Shown here: positions 36,151-44,214 of the stretch, one piece after another
Layout of the letters: each line of letters opens with the position of its first letter
Position numbering within the stretch: position 1 is the first letter of the stretch
NCBI GenBank assembly: GCA_046297695.1
Contig: JBKBHF010000019.1
Location: forward strand, 8,257-72,256
DNA length: 64,000 nt
Direction of reading: 5' to 3'
DNA from: Permianibacter sp046297695
GTDB lineage: Bacteria; Pseudomonadota; Gammaproteobacteria; Enterobacterales; Permianibacteraceae
Program-made: the position numbers and the translations under genes
The notes under the pieces: model-generated
The model's input: the letters and a program-made list of their open reading frames with translations, nothing else
Told to the model about the DNA's origin: nothing
Databases searched by the model: none

Positions 36151-37302
36151 TTAGGAAGCGAGAAAGGGATAATCCGTATAGCCGGATGCCCCTCCGCCGT
36201 AGAACGTTTGCGGATTCGGCTCGTTCAGTTTGGCGCGCAGCTGCAAGCGCTTCGGCAGATCCGGATTGGCCAGGAACGGTTTGCCGAACGCCAGCAGATC
36301 CGCTTCACCACTGGCGAGCGAAGTCTCGGCACTGGCGCGATCAAAACCGCCGGCCAGCATCAACACACCGTCGTAACGCGAGCGAATCGCCTTCAGCACG
36401 CGATCAGCCAGATGCACTTGCTTCGCGTCATCGGCCGGCACTTGCGAACGCGGCGAAATCACATGCAGATAAGCAAGCCCACGCTTGTTCAGTTCCTCGG
36501 CGAGGTAGCTGTACATCGCTTCCGGATCGTCCATGCCCATGCTGTTGAAGTGGCCAAGCGGGCTCAGGCGCACACCCACCCGGTCGGCGCCGATGGTCGC
36601 GGCCACGGCATCGACCACTTGCAGCGGCAAGCGGGCACGGTTGGCAACGGTGCCACCGTATTCGTCGTCACGCTGGTTGCTGACCGTGTTCAGGAATTGA
36701 TCGAGCAGATAGCCGTTGGCGGCGTGGATTTCGACACCGTCGAAACCGGCGTCAATGGCGTTGCGAGCCGCGCTGACAAAGTCGGCGACAATGCCGTGAA
36801 TCTCATTGCGGTCGAGCGCACGCGGCGTTTCAAACGGCACGAACGCCGGGTTGCCGCTGTCATCGACAATGAAGGCATTGCCTTCCGGCTTGATCGCACT
36901 CGGCGCCACCGGCAGCTGCTTGCCCGGCTGCAGCGCGCGATGCGAAATGCGGCCGACGTGCCAGAGCTGAACGACGATCTTGCCACCTTCCTTGTGCACG
37001 GCGGCAGTGACATTTTTCCAGCCTTCGACCTGTTCCGGCGTATGGATGCCCGGCGTCCAGGCATAGCCTTGCGCCTGCGCCGACACTTGCGTCGCTTCGG
37101 TGATGATGAGCGCGGCACCGGCACGCTGGCGATAGTATTCCGTCATCAGCTCGGTCGGGATATTGCCCGGCTGGCCGGCGCGCGAACGGGTCATCGGCGC
37201 CATCGCCACCCGGTGCGGCAGCTGCCAGCGGCCAACGGTGATCGGCGTGAACAGTTCGCCGGCCGGTTCGTTACTCAAGAATTTTTTTGCTGCTTCAGTC
37301 AT
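36151..37302 (-). CDS. nemA: Old yellow enzyme, NemA-like alkene/N-ethylmaleimide reductase
   Basis: About 383 residues from the ATG at 37302 (MTEAAKKFLSNEPAGELFTP), which follows AGGAG; the frame extends to 37398 through a repetitive Ser/Asn run that is probably untranslated. OYE motifs are clear: HRVAMAPMTRSRAGQPGNIP, ITEATQVSAQAQGYAWTPGI, QLWHVGRISHRALQPG, HAANGYLLDQFLNTVSNQRD (His-Ala-Ala-Asn substrate pair), RVGVRLSPLGHFNSMG and YGGGASGYTDYPFL at the end. FMN-linked reduction of electrophilic alkenes and nitro compounds is expected. It lies downstream of the lpxR-like and nemR-like genes. Confidence 0.9.
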   Translation of the reverse strand: MTEAAKKFLSNEPAGELFTPITVGRWQLPHRVAMAPMTRSRAGQPGNIPTELMTEYYRQRAGAALIITEATQVSAQAQGYAWTPGIHTPEQVEGWKNVTAAVHKEGGKIVVQLWHVGRISHRALQPGKQLPVAPSAIKPEGNAFIVDDSGNPAFVPFETPRALDRNEIHGIVADFVSAARNAIDAGFDGVEIHAANGYLLDQFLNTVSNQRDDEYGGTVANRARLPLQVVDAVAATIGADRVGVRLSPLGHFNSMGMDDPEAMYSYLAEELNKRGLAYLHVISPRSQVPADDAKQVHLADRVLKAIRSRYDGVLMLAGGFDRASAETSLASGEADLLAFGKPFLANPDLPKRLQLRAKLNEPNPQTFYGGGASGYTDYPFLAS

Positions 37303-37313
37303 CACATTCTCCT

Positions 37314-37366
37314 CGCTGTTGCTGTTACTGCTGCTGTTACTGCTGCTGTTTCTGTTACTGCTGCGT
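37314..37366. repeat. CTG/TTA microsatellite-like run upstream of the nemA-like gene
   Basis: About 50 nt consist of repeated CTG, GTT and TTA triplets (units such as CTGCTGTTA) immediately upstream of the nemA-like ribosome binding site. On the minus strand it reads as CAGCAGTAA-type units. If translated it would add a Ser/Asn-rich leader; it is more likely untranslated leader. Confidence 0.6.
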
Positions 37367-37440
37367 GCTTTTGCCATCAGCCAAAACATGCTTTGCATTC
37401 CTGTTCGTGCTCGCTGGCAGCGGTTGGGCTCAGCCCCAAA

Positions 37441-38502
37441 TCAATAGCTGTGGCTGATAATCAGCCCGCCCCAGACCACACTGCGGTCGCCGGGGCCGTG
37501 TTCAATTTCCGAACTCTGGCCGCGCAAGACATAGGAATAGCGCCAGCCGTTTTCACCGGCGTAGGTGTAGCCAAGCCAGGCTTCGAACACGATCGGTCGC
37601 AGTTCGTCGCGGTCAAAGGTCACCTCGCTGTCGCGGAACTGACCTTGCAAAAAAGCGTTGTAGGCACGGGCGCGAATATTCACGCCGGCCCAGACGTATT
37701 GCTCGGGGGCATTGCCTTCGCTGGCGGCAATCGGCACCGATTTTTCGGCGTAGTCCGCGATCTGCGGGTTGTAACTCCACCACGGCGTCTTGATGTCGCC
37801 AAAGCGGGTGGCAAAACCGATACTGGCTTCAGTCAGGTAGCCGACCGACGCGCGTAATGTCGTCGTCAATTCACCCGGAGCGCCGGCAAGCTCGCCGCTC
37901 CAGCTGCGCGAAGCCCGCGCCACGCTGTAGCGGAAAGTCAGTTCGCCACCATCGCTGATCTGGTTCTCCCAACCCACTGGTTCTTCCGAACTCAGCAGGT
38001 CATGCAGGCCTTCCTGAAAATCTTCAACAAATGGCGCACCGATCACGCCCAGCGTCAGCGTCGACAAGTAAGCGACTTCGCGCTCCGGCACGACATTGAC
38101 CGAGGTGTTGGCGACATACAGCAGGCTCGCATATGGCCGATCACCGACTTGCAGCGCGCGGTTCGACAACTCCTGCGGCGTGAACACAGTCAGCCCGAAT
38201 TCCATGCTGTGGCGCGAGAACGCCGCGTCGTCGTACAAACCGGCAAAGCCGCTGAAGCGATCCAGCGCGGCGCGACCACCATCGACCGACAGCAGCGCAT
38301 CGCGAGCCTGGGTGCCGGACAGCGTCACCGACAAGCCGCCGGTGTAATCACGGTCAGACTTGGTCGGTGCCATCACATCGTTGTCTACATACAGCGCCCA
38401 ACCGGTGTTCTCCGGCTCGACCTGGAAGTCCTGTGCAGCGGCGGTCACCGGCAACAGCGCGGCGGCGATTGCCAGGGCCAGAACCGGAAGTTGCGATTTC
38501 AT
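37441..38502 (-). CDS. lpxR: LpxR-like outer membrane lipid A deacylase (DUF2219)
   Basis: About 353 residues from the ATG at 38502 (MKSQLPVLALAIAAALLPVT), a signal peptide ending AAAQD. The DUF2219/LpxR pattern is visible: ALYVDNDVMAPTKSDRDYTG, VGDRPYASLLYVAN, NTSVNVVPEREVAYLSTLTL, and barrel strands ending in SVVWGGLIISHSY with an aromatic terminal residue. LpxR removes the 3'-acyloxyacyl group of lipid A in the outer membrane. It lies between the nemR-like and nemA-like genes, and one of the repeated regulator operators is 22 nt upstream of its ATG. Confidence 0.8.
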   Translation of the reverse strand: MKSQLPVLALAIAAALLPVTAAAQDFQVEPENTGWALYVDNDVMAPTKSDRDYTGGLSVTLSGTQARDALLSVDGGRAALDRFSGFAGLYDDAAFSRHSMEFGLTVFTPQELSNRALQVGDRPYASLLYVANTSVNVVPEREVAYLSTLTLGVIGAPFVEDFQEGLHDLLSSEEPVGWENQISDGGELTFRYSVARASRSWSGELAGAPGELTTTLRASVGYLTEASIGFATRFGDIKTPWWSYNPQIADYAEKSVPIAASEGNAPEQYVWAGVNIRARAYNAFLQGQFRDSEVTFDRDELRPIVFEAWLGYTYAGENGWRYSYVLRGQSSEIEHGPGDRSVVWGGLIISHSY

Positions 38503-38523
38503 ACGATCTCTCATCACATTCAG

Positions 38524-38538
38524 ATGACCAGTCGTCTT
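38524..38538. promoter_or_regulatory. NemR-like operator copy 1 (upstream of the lpxR-like gene)
   Basis: ATGACCAGTCGTCTT, identical over 15 bp to the copy inside the nemR-like promoter. It lies 22 nt upstream of the lpxR-like ATG. No clear -10/-35 pair was found around it. Confidence 0.7.
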
Positions 38539-38549
38539 GTGTGGGTTTT

Positions 38550-38576
38550 AAAAAAAAGAGCCGATTGAAGGCTCTT
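38550..38576 (-). terminator. Intrinsic terminator between operator copies 1 and 2
   Basis: On the minus strand AAGAGCC pairs with GGCTCTT across a 7-nt loop, and eight T residues cover 38557-38550. It lies upstream of the lpxR-like gene, so it either ends a short transcript that starts near operator 2 or attenuates lpxR-like transcription. Confidence 0.8.
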
Positions 38577-38620
38577 GCTTCCCACGGTGCTGCGCTATTC
38601 TTGCTGCACCACAACAATCT

Positions 38621-38633
38621 GACCAGTCGTCTT
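38621..38633. promoter_or_regulatory. NemR-like operator copy 2
   Basis: GACCAGTCGTCTT again, between two minus-strand terminators. A weak TTGAAG -35-like box (38641-38646) lies beside it on the minus strand; the -10 is poor. Confidence 0.65.
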
Positions 38634-38644
38634 ATTCACACTTC

Positions 38645-38668
38645 AAAAAAAGAGGCGGCTTGCCTCTC
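38645..38668 (-). terminator. Intrinsic terminator after the nemR-like gene
   Basis: On the minus strand AGAGGC pairs with GCCTCT across a 5-nt loop, and seven T residues follow. It lies about 92 nt past the stop of the nemR-like gene. Confidence 0.8.
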
Positions 38669-38760
38669 GTCAGGTTCAGCCAGGCAGGCGGTATTTTCCA
38701 TCCTGCCTTTCGGAGTCAGCGCAGAGAGTGAATACTCACACCTGGCACTTCTGTCCCTAT

Positions 38761-39348
38761 TCAATGCACCAGACACACCGCTTTCAGCACCCGCATGAAG
38801 GCCTGCAGCGGCTCGTCATTTTTGGTGGCCTTCATCCGCATCAGCGCCCCTTCCCAGGCGTAGAAGATGAACTCGGCCGAATCGGACGGGTTGCGGTCCG
38901 CTGGCAGATCGCCCTTTGCCTGCGCTTCGGCCAGACACTGGGCGATCATCTTGACCTTGGCACACATCAGCTCATTGATGCGCTCACGCATCGGCTCGCT
39001 GACATCGGCCATTTCCTGGCACAGGTTGCCGATGATGCAACCACCGGAAAACCCATTCTCGGCCTGGTAGCGCAACGCGCCTTCAAAGTAATTGACCACC
39101 CGGGTCAGTGGCGCGACTGCGGCATCGGTCAGCACGGCCTTGGCGCAAGCGCTGGACTGTTCTGCCAACCGGGTCAGACCCTCGACCGCAAAGGCTTCTT
39201 TGCTGTCGAAATAGTTGTAGAACGAGCCCTTCGGAACGCCAGCGGCGTCCACGATGTCCTGCACTCCCGTTCCGTTGTAACCCTGGCGGAAAATCACCGC
39301 CATGCCGGATTCGAGCAGATGCTGCTTTTTGTCAGTGCTTGCGTTCAT
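38761..39348 (-). CDS. nemR: TetR-family regulator, NemR-like
   Basis: A 195-residue TetR regulator. The N-terminal helix-turn-helix is LLESGMAVIFRQGYNGTGVQ with DIVDAAGVPKGSFYNYFDSK (residues 11-50). The ligand domain carries GFSGGCIIGNLCQEMADVSE, with Cys104 in the same position as the redox-active Cys106 of Escherichia coli NemR. The length and the layout, with an old yellow enzyme two genes downstream, fit a sensor of electrophiles or reactive chlorine. The promoter is almost perfect, and the operator copy within it supports autoregulation. Confidence 0.85.
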   Translation of the reverse strand: MNASTDKKQHLLESGMAVIFRQGYNGTGVQDIVDAAGVPKGSFYNYFDSKEAFAVEGLTRLAEQSSACAKAVLTDAAVAPLTRVVNYFEGALRYQAENGFSGGCIIGNLCQEMADVSEPMRERINELMCAKVKMIAQCLAEAQAKGDLPADRNPSDSAEFIFYAWEGALMRMKATKNDEPLQAFMRVLKAVCLVH

Positions 39349-39355
39349 GGCAAGA

Positions 39356-39385
39356 ATAATATGACCAGTCGTCTTAAGCTGTCAA
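39356..39385 (-). promoter_or_regulatory. nemR-like promoter with embedded operator copy 3
   Basis: On the minus strand TTGACA (39380-39385) and TATTAT (39356-39361) are 18 nt apart. The operator at 39361-39375 fills the spacer, so bound regulator would block RNA polymerase. The -10 ends only 7 nt before the ATG at 39348, which implies a leaderless or nearly leaderless mRNA. Confidence 0.85.
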
Positions 39386-39518
39386 GCGGATTTCAGTATT
39401 GACCGAAAACCCCAAGAAAATCAATCGAATAAGCAGATGGCGACGGCCCGGCGCCTGACCACGAGCGCTCACAAGTCAGCCACACCAGGAAAAGCCGACT
39501 GGCAGGAGTGCTCGGATG

Positions 39519-40757
39519 CTAGTCAGCACCGGCCTTGCCTTCGCCCAGTTCGGTCGCCGGTAGAACCAGGCTGATGAAAGCCGCCAGCAGCAACATGGCC
39601 GCCGACACCAGCAGGCAAAGCGTCAGGCCGTACTGCTGGAACAACCAGCCCGACAATACCGTGCCGAGCAAACGCCCAAGCGCGTTCGACATGTAATAGA
39701 AGCCAACATCGAGCGACACGCCATCGGCTTTGGCGTAACTGACAATCAGATAACTGTGCAGCGAAGAATTGATCGCAAACAGCGCGCCGAACAGCAGCAA
39801 ACCGCCGAGCAGCGCAACTTCCGGCTGCACCGATTGCCACAGCCCCAGCGCGATCGCGGCCGGCACCAGTGCCAGCAACAGTGCCCAGAAAAACACCTGC
39901 ACGCCATCGCGGCGCTGGCCCGCGCGGCTGCCGGTGAGCCACGGCGCCGCGGCCTGGACGATACCGTAGCCAATGATCCACAACGCCAGAAAACCACCGA
40001 TCTGCCAGAAATCCCAACCGAACTGCACAGTCAAATACACCGGCAGCGCGACGACAAACCAGACATCTCGCGCGCCAAACAAAAACAGCCGCGCCGCCGA
40101 CAGCACGTTGATGGCGCGGCTCTTGGACAACAGCTCGCGAAATTTCGGCTTGGCTTTGGCTTTACCCAGATCGCGGCGCAGCATCAACACACAGGCGATG
40201 CCTGCCAGCGCCAATACCGTCGCCATGGCCAATACCGCGCCCTGAAATCCCAACGCGGTCAGCAGCAGACCGCCGAGAAAGAAACCTGCCCCCTTGAGTG
40301 CGTTCTTGGAACCGGTCAGCAACGCCACCCAGCGGTACAGCGTCTGCTGCGCATCCGGCTTCACCAACAGCTTGATGCTGCTCTTGGCGCTCATCTTGTT
40401 CAGATCCTTGGCAATACCAGACAAGCCCTGCGCCGCCATCACCAGCGGAATGCTCAGCAGCGCGGTCGGCACCGCCAACATCAGCAGCGCGATCACCTGC
40501 AACAGCAGCCCGATATGCATGGTGCGGTTCAGCCCGATATGGGCGCCGAGCCAGCCGCCGATCAGATTGGTAACCACGCCGAATATTTCGTAAAACAGAA
40601 ACAGCGCCGCCAGCTGCAACGGCGAATAGCCAAGCTGATGAAAGTGCAGCAACACCAGCATGCGCAAGGCGCCATCACTGAGCGTGAACAGCCAGTAGTT
40701 GCCGGTGATGATCAGGTATTGCCGGACATCGGCGGACAGGGTTGTCAGGGCGGTCAT
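39519..40757 (-). CDS. arsJ: Organoarsenical efflux MFS transporter ArsJ
   Basis: A 412-residue MFS protein with about 11-12 helices. The N-terminus YLIITGNYWLFTLSDGALRM, followed by LVLLHFHQLGYSPLQLAALF, is diagnostic for ArsJ. So are GLSGIAKDLNKMSAKSSIKL, TGSKNALKGAGFFLGGLLLT and RLFLFGARDVWFVVALPVYL. ArsJ exports 1-arseno-3-phosphoglycerate, made from arsenate by a partner glyceraldehyde-3-phosphate dehydrogenase, which is the next gene upstream in this cluster. The 336-nt gap between them is filled with repeats. Confidence 0.92.
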   Translation of the reverse strand: MTALTTLSADVRQYLIITGNYWLFTLSDGALRMLVLLHFHQLGYSPLQLAALFLFYEIFGVVTNLIGGWLGAHIGLNRTMHIGLLLQVIALLMLAVPTALLSIPLVMAAQGLSGIAKDLNKMSAKSSIKLLVKPDAQQTLYRWVALLTGSKNALKGAGFFLGGLLLTALGFQGAVLAMATVLALAGIACVLMLRRDLGKAKAKPKFRELLSKSRAINVLSAARLFLFGARDVWFVVALPVYLTVQFGWDFWQIGGFLALWIIGYGIVQAAAPWLTGSRAGQRRDGVQVFFWALLLALVPAAIALGLWQSVQPEVALLGGLLLFGALFAINSSLHSYLIVSYAKADGVSLDVGFYYMSNALGRLLGTVLSGWLFQQYGLTLCLLVSAAMLLLAAFISLVLPATELGEGKAGAD

Positions 40758-41093
40758 TTAGCGTCTCTGCGCATAAGTTCTTCGCGTAGTTGAAGCCCCT
40801 CGCCCCTCGTGGGAGAGGGGTTGGGGAGAGGGGGAAAAAGTCGCAACAAGCTCGAATTCCAATTTGCCCGTGCCATCCATTTTAGGATCGACTTTGGTTG
40901 CGACTCTTCAAAAAATTTGCACTCAAAATTGCACACCAATCTGGCAGTCAACGGCATTTCGCCCCCTCCTTGGCAAGGAGGGGAATGAAGGCATAGCAAG
41001 CAAAGTCGCTCTTACAAAAGCACTGCAGCATCGCGGCTGAAGCCGCTCCCACAGCAGCCTTTCCCAAGAATGGCGGGCACAACCATCGAACTA
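40758..41093. repeat. REP-like palindromes between arsJ and gapdh
   Basis: Three different palindromic elements lie in this gap. At 40796-40835 is a CCCCTCTCCC-type element, also found inverted at 46803-46850. At 40963-40983, CCCCTCCTT pairs with AAGGAGGGG. At 41028-41058 is GCGGCTGAAGCCGC followed by TCCCACAG, like a known class of bacterial REPs. No gene is seen. Confidence 0.7.
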
Positions 41094-42098
41094 TCAGCTC
41101 GTTTTGCCGACTTTCACCGCCAACTCAAAGGTCCGGTTGGCGTAGCCCCATTCGTTGTCATACCAGGCGTAGATTTTGACTTGGGTGCCGGCCACCACCA
41201 TGGTCGACAAGGCATCGACAATGCTGGAGCGTGGGTCGGTGCGGTAATCGATCGACACCAGCGGTTTCGGTTCATAACCGAGGATGCCTTTGAGCGGGCC
41301 TTCGGCCGCAGCTTTCAGCAAACCGTTTACCTCGTCAGCAGTGGTTGCGCGCTCGACTTCGAACACGCAATCGGTCAGCGACGCGACGGTCAACGGCACC
41401 CGCACGGCGTGGCCATTCAAGCGGCCTTTCAGTTCCGGGAAAATTTCGGTGATCGCGGTAGCCGATCCGGTTGTGGTCGGGATCAACGATTCACCGCAGG
41501 CGCGGGCCCGGCGCAAGTCTTTGTGCGCGGCATCGATAATCGTTTGGGTGTTGGTCAGGCAGTGAATGGTGGTCATCGAGCCATGCTTGATCCCGAGCGA
41601 TTCGTGGATCACTTTCACCACCGGTGCGAGACAGTTGGTGGTACAGCTCGCGGCGGTGACGATGCGATGCTCAGTCGGGTTGAACAAGTGATCGTTGACG
41701 CCCATCACCACGTTCAGCACACCTTTTTCTTTCACCGGCGCCGTGACCACGACACGCTTGACGCCCTGATCGAGATAGGCCTGCAGTGCGGTGGTGGTTT
41801 TCATTTTGCCACTGGCTTCAACCACGACATCGCAGCCGGACCAGTCGGTATCGGCAATCGCCTTGTTGCCGGTGAACGCAACGGCTTTGCCGTCGATGAT
41901 CAGCGCGCCTGTTTCATTGGCAATCGCATGCGGCCAGCGGCCGTGCACCGAATCAAACTCCAGCAGATGGGCAAACGTGGCAGCATCACCCGCCGGATCA
42001 TTGATCTGAACAAACTCGACGTCGCTGCGGCCCCAACCGGCGCGCAACACCAAACGTCCCATGCGGCCGAAACCATTGATACCGATCTTGATGCTCAT
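41094..42098 (-). CDS. gapdh: Type I glyceraldehyde-3-phosphate dehydrogenase, ArsJ partner
   Basis: A 334-residue GAPDH. The NAD site is KIGINGFGRMGRLVLRAG, the active site is AASCTTNCLAP (catalytic Cys152), and the substrate loop has HCLTNTQTIIDA. The end WYDNEWGYANRTFELAVKV is standard. In ars clusters this enzyme uses arsenate to make unstable 1-arseno-3-phosphoglycerate, which ArsJ exports. Being inside the arsenic cluster next to arsJ supports that role over central glycolysis. The 133-nt gap upstream to arsC shows no clear feature. Confidence 0.92.
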   Translation of the reverse strand: MSIKIGINGFGRMGRLVLRAGWGRSDVEFVQINDPAGDAATFAHLLEFDSVHGRWPHAIANETGALIIDGKAVAFTGNKAIADTDWSGCDVVVEASGKMKTTTALQAYLDQGVKRVVVTAPVKEKGVLNVVMGVNDHLFNPTEHRIVTAASCTTNCLAPVVKVIHESLGIKHGSMTTIHCLTNTQTIIDAAHKDLRRARACGESLIPTTTGSATAITEIFPELKGRLNGHAVRVPLTVASLTDCVFEVERATTADEVNGLLKAAAEGPLKGILGYEPKPLVSIDYRTDPRSSIVDALSTMVVAGTQVKIYAWYDNEWGYANRTFELAVKVGKTS

Positions 42099-42231
42099 CT
42101 GCGTTTTCCCTGTCTTGAAAGTGCTCTTGAAAGTGGTCTTGAAAGTAGCTGTCGCTGGCAGCTTAGCTTGCCATGCTTGAGTGACTGGTTGATTACGCCC
42201 ACCATTTCCGCAGTTCTAAGTTTGGCGTTAT

Positions 42232-42639
42232 TCAGCCTTTGCTGTTGATCAAAACGAATAGCTTGATGCGCTCGCGCAATGCCTTTGCCACTCGCAGGAA
42301 TGGCATCGGCTCACTGCTGGTAACAGGGTCTTCAAAATCCCAAGCCAAATACTCACCGGCGCCTGGTAGCGTCTCGCACTCCTGACGGGCTTTGTCACAG
42401 AGCGTGATCACATAATCGAATTGTTGACCACGAAACTCACTGACCGCCTTGCTCCGTAACCCGGTTGGGTCAACATCAAGCTCGTGTAAAGCATGTAGCG
42501 CACTGGGATGTACGCCAGTTGGCTGATTGCCGGCACTGAACACCTCAAACTGCACACCGGCCATCTGCCGCAGCAGGGCTTCGGCCATCTGCGAGCGCGC
42601 CGCATTGGAGCTGCACAGAAACAACACCCGCTTTTTCAT
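42232..42639 (-). CDS. arsC: Thioredoxin-coupled arsenate reductase ArsC
   Basis: A 135-residue low-molecular-weight-phosphatase-fold protein. The P loop is FLCSSNAARSQMAEALLR (Cys9, Arg15), and ITLCDKARQECETLPG supplies Cys81 and Cys88. This triad matches the Cys10/Cys82/Cys89 relay of the thioredoxin-type arsenate reductase. It reduces arsenate to arsenite for export. The start overlaps the acr3 stop by 4 nt, so translation is coupled. Confidence 0.93.
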   Translation of the reverse strand: MKKRVLFLCSSNAARSQMAEALLRQMAGVQFEVFSAGNQPTGVHPSALHALHELDVDPTGLRSKAVSEFRGQQFDYVITLCDKARQECETLPGAGEYLAWDFEDPVTSSEPMPFLRVAKALRERIKLFVLINSKG

Positions 42640-43724
42640 GAGTTTTGCTCCACGGATTGTACCTTTGGTCGCACTGCATTGACCGATTCATCAAACCAGC
42701 GCGTCCTGAGCCAGAGCGCCACGCTGACCAGGGCAATCAGCACCGGCACTTCCACCAATGGCCCGATAACGGTGGCAAACGCCACCGGTGACGCCAGCCC
42801 AAAGGTCGCGACGGCGACTGCAATGGCCAGTTCAAAGTTGTTGCTTGCGGCGGTGAACGCCAGCGATGTCGTCCGTGGGTAATCGGCGCCCAGCCATTTG
42901 CCCATGGCAAAACTGACCGCGAACATCACGACAAAGTAAATCGCCAGCGGTAACGCGATACGGAGCACATCGAACGGCAGTTGCAACACCAACTCGCCTT
43001 TGAGACTGAACATCGCGGCGATGGTGAACAGCAGTGCGATCAAGGTCAGCGGGCTGATGCGCGGCAGAAACTGGCGCTGGTACCAATCGCTGCCGCGACG
43101 GCGGATCAGCACGAATCGGGTCAGAAAGCCAGCGACAAACGGAATACCGAGATAGATCAGCACCGATTCGGCAATACTGCTAAAGCTGACCTCGATGATC
43201 TGACCTTGCAGCCCGAACAGCGGCGGCAACAGCCCGAGAAAAATCCAGGCATAGACACTGAAAAACAGAATCTGAAACAGACTATTGAACGCCACCAGAC
43301 CGGCAACGTAATGGCTGTGACCGCCGGCAATCTGGTTCCAGACCAGCACCATCGCGATGCAGCGGGCCAGGCCAATCAGGATCAGCCCGGTCATGTATTC
43401 CGGTTGGTCGGAAAGAAACAGTACGGCGAGGCCGAACATCAATAGCGGGCCAATCAACCAGTTCTGAATCAGGGACAGCGCCAGCACGCGTTTGTCCTTG
43501 AACACTTCCGGCAGCTCGGCGTAATCCACTTTGGCGAGTGGTGGGTACATCATCACGACCAGACCAATGGCAATCGGCACGTTGGTTACGCCGACCGAAA
43601 GGCTATTGAGCCACGTCGGCAAGCCCGGCAGAAAATGCGCCAGCACGATGCCAAGCGCCATCGCCAGAAAAATCCAGACGGTCAGATAGCGGTCAAGAAA
43701 CGCAAGCTTGGCAGTGGCAAGCAC
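42636..43724 (-). CDS. acr3: Arsenite efflux transporter Acr3
   Basis: A 362-residue membrane protein with about ten helices. It has VTNVPIAIGLVVMMYPPLAK, the conserved Cys motif LIGLARCIAMVLVWNQIAGG, VYAWIFLGLLPPLFG and LAFTAASNNFELAIAVAVAT. The Cys in the fourth segment is essential in the family. Acr3 expels arsenite using the proton gradient. The gene lies between two arsC genes in the same operon. Confidence 0.93.
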   Translation of the reverse strand: MLATAKLAFLDRYLTVWIFLAMALGIVLAHFLPGLPTWLNSLSVGVTNVPIAIGLVVMMYPPLAKVDYAELPEVFKDKRVLALSLIQNWLIGPLLMFGLAVLFLSDQPEYMTGLILIGLARCIAMVLVWNQIAGGHSHYVAGLVAFNSLFQILFFSVYAWIFLGLLPPLFGLQGQIIEVSFSSIAESVLIYLGIPFVAGFLTRFVLIRRRGSDWYQRQFLPRISPLTLIALLFTIAAMFSLKGELVLQLPFDVLRIALPLAIYFVVMFAVSFAMGKWLGADYPRTTSLAFTAASNNFELAIAVAVATFGLASPVAFATVIGPLVEVPVLIALVSVALWLRTRWFDESVNAVRPKVQSVEQNS

Positions 43725-43737
43725 GGTGCTTCTCCTG

Positions 43738-44214
43738 TTACAGCTGGCCGATGCGCTGCAGTTCGCTCAGCAACGCCTCGGCGTTCATCTGGTCGAGCGG
43801 CAGCGACAACAAGGCTTGGGTGCGGCGACTGATGTGCGCCAGCGTCGCGGCAAACGCCGCATCCATATCGGCTTCGCTGCCCTGACATTCCGACGGGTCG
43901 GACAAGCCCCAATGCGCTTTCACGGCCGACCCGAAAAACACCGGGCAGGCTTCGCCAGCGGCTTTGTCGCAAACCGTGATCACGATGTCCGGATGCAAGT
44001 CAGCGAGATCGTCCGAGGACTTGCTGTACAGCCCCTCGGTGCGGATGCCGGCCTGCTGCAAGGTTTTCAGCGTCAGCGGATGCACCACGCCTTTCGGAAA
44101 GCTGCCGGCGCTGTAGGCACGCCAGCCGGCTGGTGCGTAATGGTTGAACACCGCTTCCGACAGAATGCTGCGGCAACTGTTGGCGGTGCAGAGAAACAGA
44201 ATCTTGCGGCTCAT
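43738..44214 (-). CDS. arsC: Second arsenate reductase ArsC / low-molecular-weight phosphatase
   Basis: A 158-residue protein, with P loop FLCTANSCRSILSEAVFNHY (Cys9, Cys14, Arg15), the tail DIVITVCDKAAGEACPVFFG (Cys82, Cys90) and AHWGLSDPSECQG. It is diverged from the other ArsC in the cluster; its ACPVFFG extension is typical of the glutaredoxin- or mycothiol-free ArsC seen after arsR in many proteobacteria. The start overlaps the arsR stop by 4 nt. Having two reductases may broaden the electron donors used. Confidence 0.88.
   Translation of the reverse strand: MSRKILFLCTANSCRSILSEAVFNHYAPAGWRAYSAGSFPKGVVHPLTLKTLQQAGIRTEGLYSKSSDDLADLHPDIVITVCDKAAGEACPVFFGSAVKAHWGLSDPSECQGSEADMDAAFAATLAHISRRTQALLSLPLDQMNAEALLSELQRIGQL

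Noticed and set aside
37303..37398. N-terminal extension of the nemA-like protein
   Set aside because: It encodes a Ser/Asn run from the triplet repeat, and the ATG at 37302 has a good ribosome binding site and the right family length.
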